Shown: positions 20,796 to 20,979 of the stretch, piece by piece
Layout of the letters: every line of letters starts with the position of its first letter
Numbering within the stretch: the stretch's first letter is position 1
NCBI GenBank assembly: GCA_947624765.1
Contig: CANQLS010000004.1
Span: 1 to 20,979 of the forward strand
From: an uncultured Clostridia bacterium
GTDB taxonomy: Bacteria > Bacillota > Clostridia > TANB77 > UBA1234
Direction: 5' to 3'
Length of the DNA: 20,979 nucleotides
The notes under the pieces: generated by a model
Told to the model about the DNA's origin: nothing
The model's database searches: none
The model's input: the letters and a program-made list of their open reading frames with translations, nothing else
Translations under genes and position numbers: made by a program

Positions 20796-20979
20796 ATGAA
20801 TTTACCAAATAAGATTACTGTTTTTAGAATTCTATTAATACCTGTTATCATCATTGTTTCATTGATACCACAGACAAGTGTAGCCTTTTGGGGCATTACT
20901 TATTCTAATTTACTCATTTTAATATTATTTTTAATTGCTTCATTCACTGATTTTTTAGATGGATACTTGGCTAGAAAAA
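20796..20979 (+). CDS. pgsA: CDP-diacylglycerol-glycerol-3-phosphate 3-phosphatidyltransferase, partial at the window end
   Basis: This enzyme makes phosphatidylglycerophosphate, the first committed step to phosphatidylglycerol, in the membrane. The 61 visible residues start MNLPNKITVFRILLIPVIII, the standard PgsA opening, followed by two membrane segments. FTDFLDGYLARK at the end is the beginning of the CDP-alcohol phosphotransferase motif D-(G)-x-x-A-R, cut by the window before its remaining Asp residues. AAAGGA (20778-20783) lies 12 bases before ATG 20796; an in-frame ATG at 20784 abuts that site and is less likely. It probably forms an operon with rimO, 56 bases upstream. Confidence 0.93.
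   Translation, partial: MNLPNKITVFRILLIPVIIIVSLIPQTSVAFWGITYSNLLILILFLIASFTDFLDGYLARK

Overview
The window is AT-rich and almost entirely plus-strand coding. It looks like a chromosomal segment of a low-GC anaerobic Firmicute, most likely a member of Clostridia. The evidence is the strong AGGAGG-type ribosome binding sites, the sigma-A promoters, a flavodiiron protein with a full metal-ligand set, a short Clostridia-type FtsY, and the rimO-pgsA neighbourhood. No tRNA, rRNA, CRISPR array, transposase or phage gene was seen.

Left part (1-9522): an accessory, decaying region. It opens with fused remnants of an aldo/keto reductase and an NADPH-dependent FMN reductase. Next come a ParE/RelE-type toxin-antitoxin pair, a GNAT acetyltransferase, and a small operon of a two-domain carboxymuconolactone-decarboxylase-like protein and a TetR regulator, with two matching operators on its promoter. 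A membrane-anchored flavodoxin follows, abruptly fused to the tail of an amidohydrolase. Then come a VanZ-like membrane protein lacking a normal start codon, a DUF3841 gene split by a one-base frameshift, a second GNAT, a MazG-like hydrolase, a flavodiiron protein and a coiled-coil protein.

Right part (9523-20979): more conserved. A TetR regulator and a long-chain acyl-CoA ligase form one operon. A coiled-coil protein of unknown function follows; its promoter carries a tandem 11-bp repeat array and its start site has an unusual hairpin. The largest unit is an OmpR/PhoB-type response regulator, a histidine kinase, a one-TM protein, a secreted or lipoprotein coiled-coil protein and ftsY (13333-17337). 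Its promoter carries a second array of the same NTTACA motif in the opposite orientation, which suggests one regulator acts on both promoters. The ftsY unit ends at a hairpin whose 3' arm contains the start codon of the next gene (DUF5665). A second acyl-CoA ligase, paralogous to the first, follows. Last come rimO, interrupted by one in-frame TAG, and the start of pgsA.

The most interesting signals are regulatory: the two PhoB/PhoP-like arrays around the two-component operon, the hairpin that would bring a distant Shine-Dalgarno sequence next to its start codon, the terminator that overlaps a start codon, and the leader ORF before the response regulator. The second theme is gene decay: two chimeric gene fusions, a frameshift, a nonsense codon and a lost start codon within 21 kb. 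Some of these could be sequencing or assembly errors. All family names come from motif recognition by eye; no database search was run.
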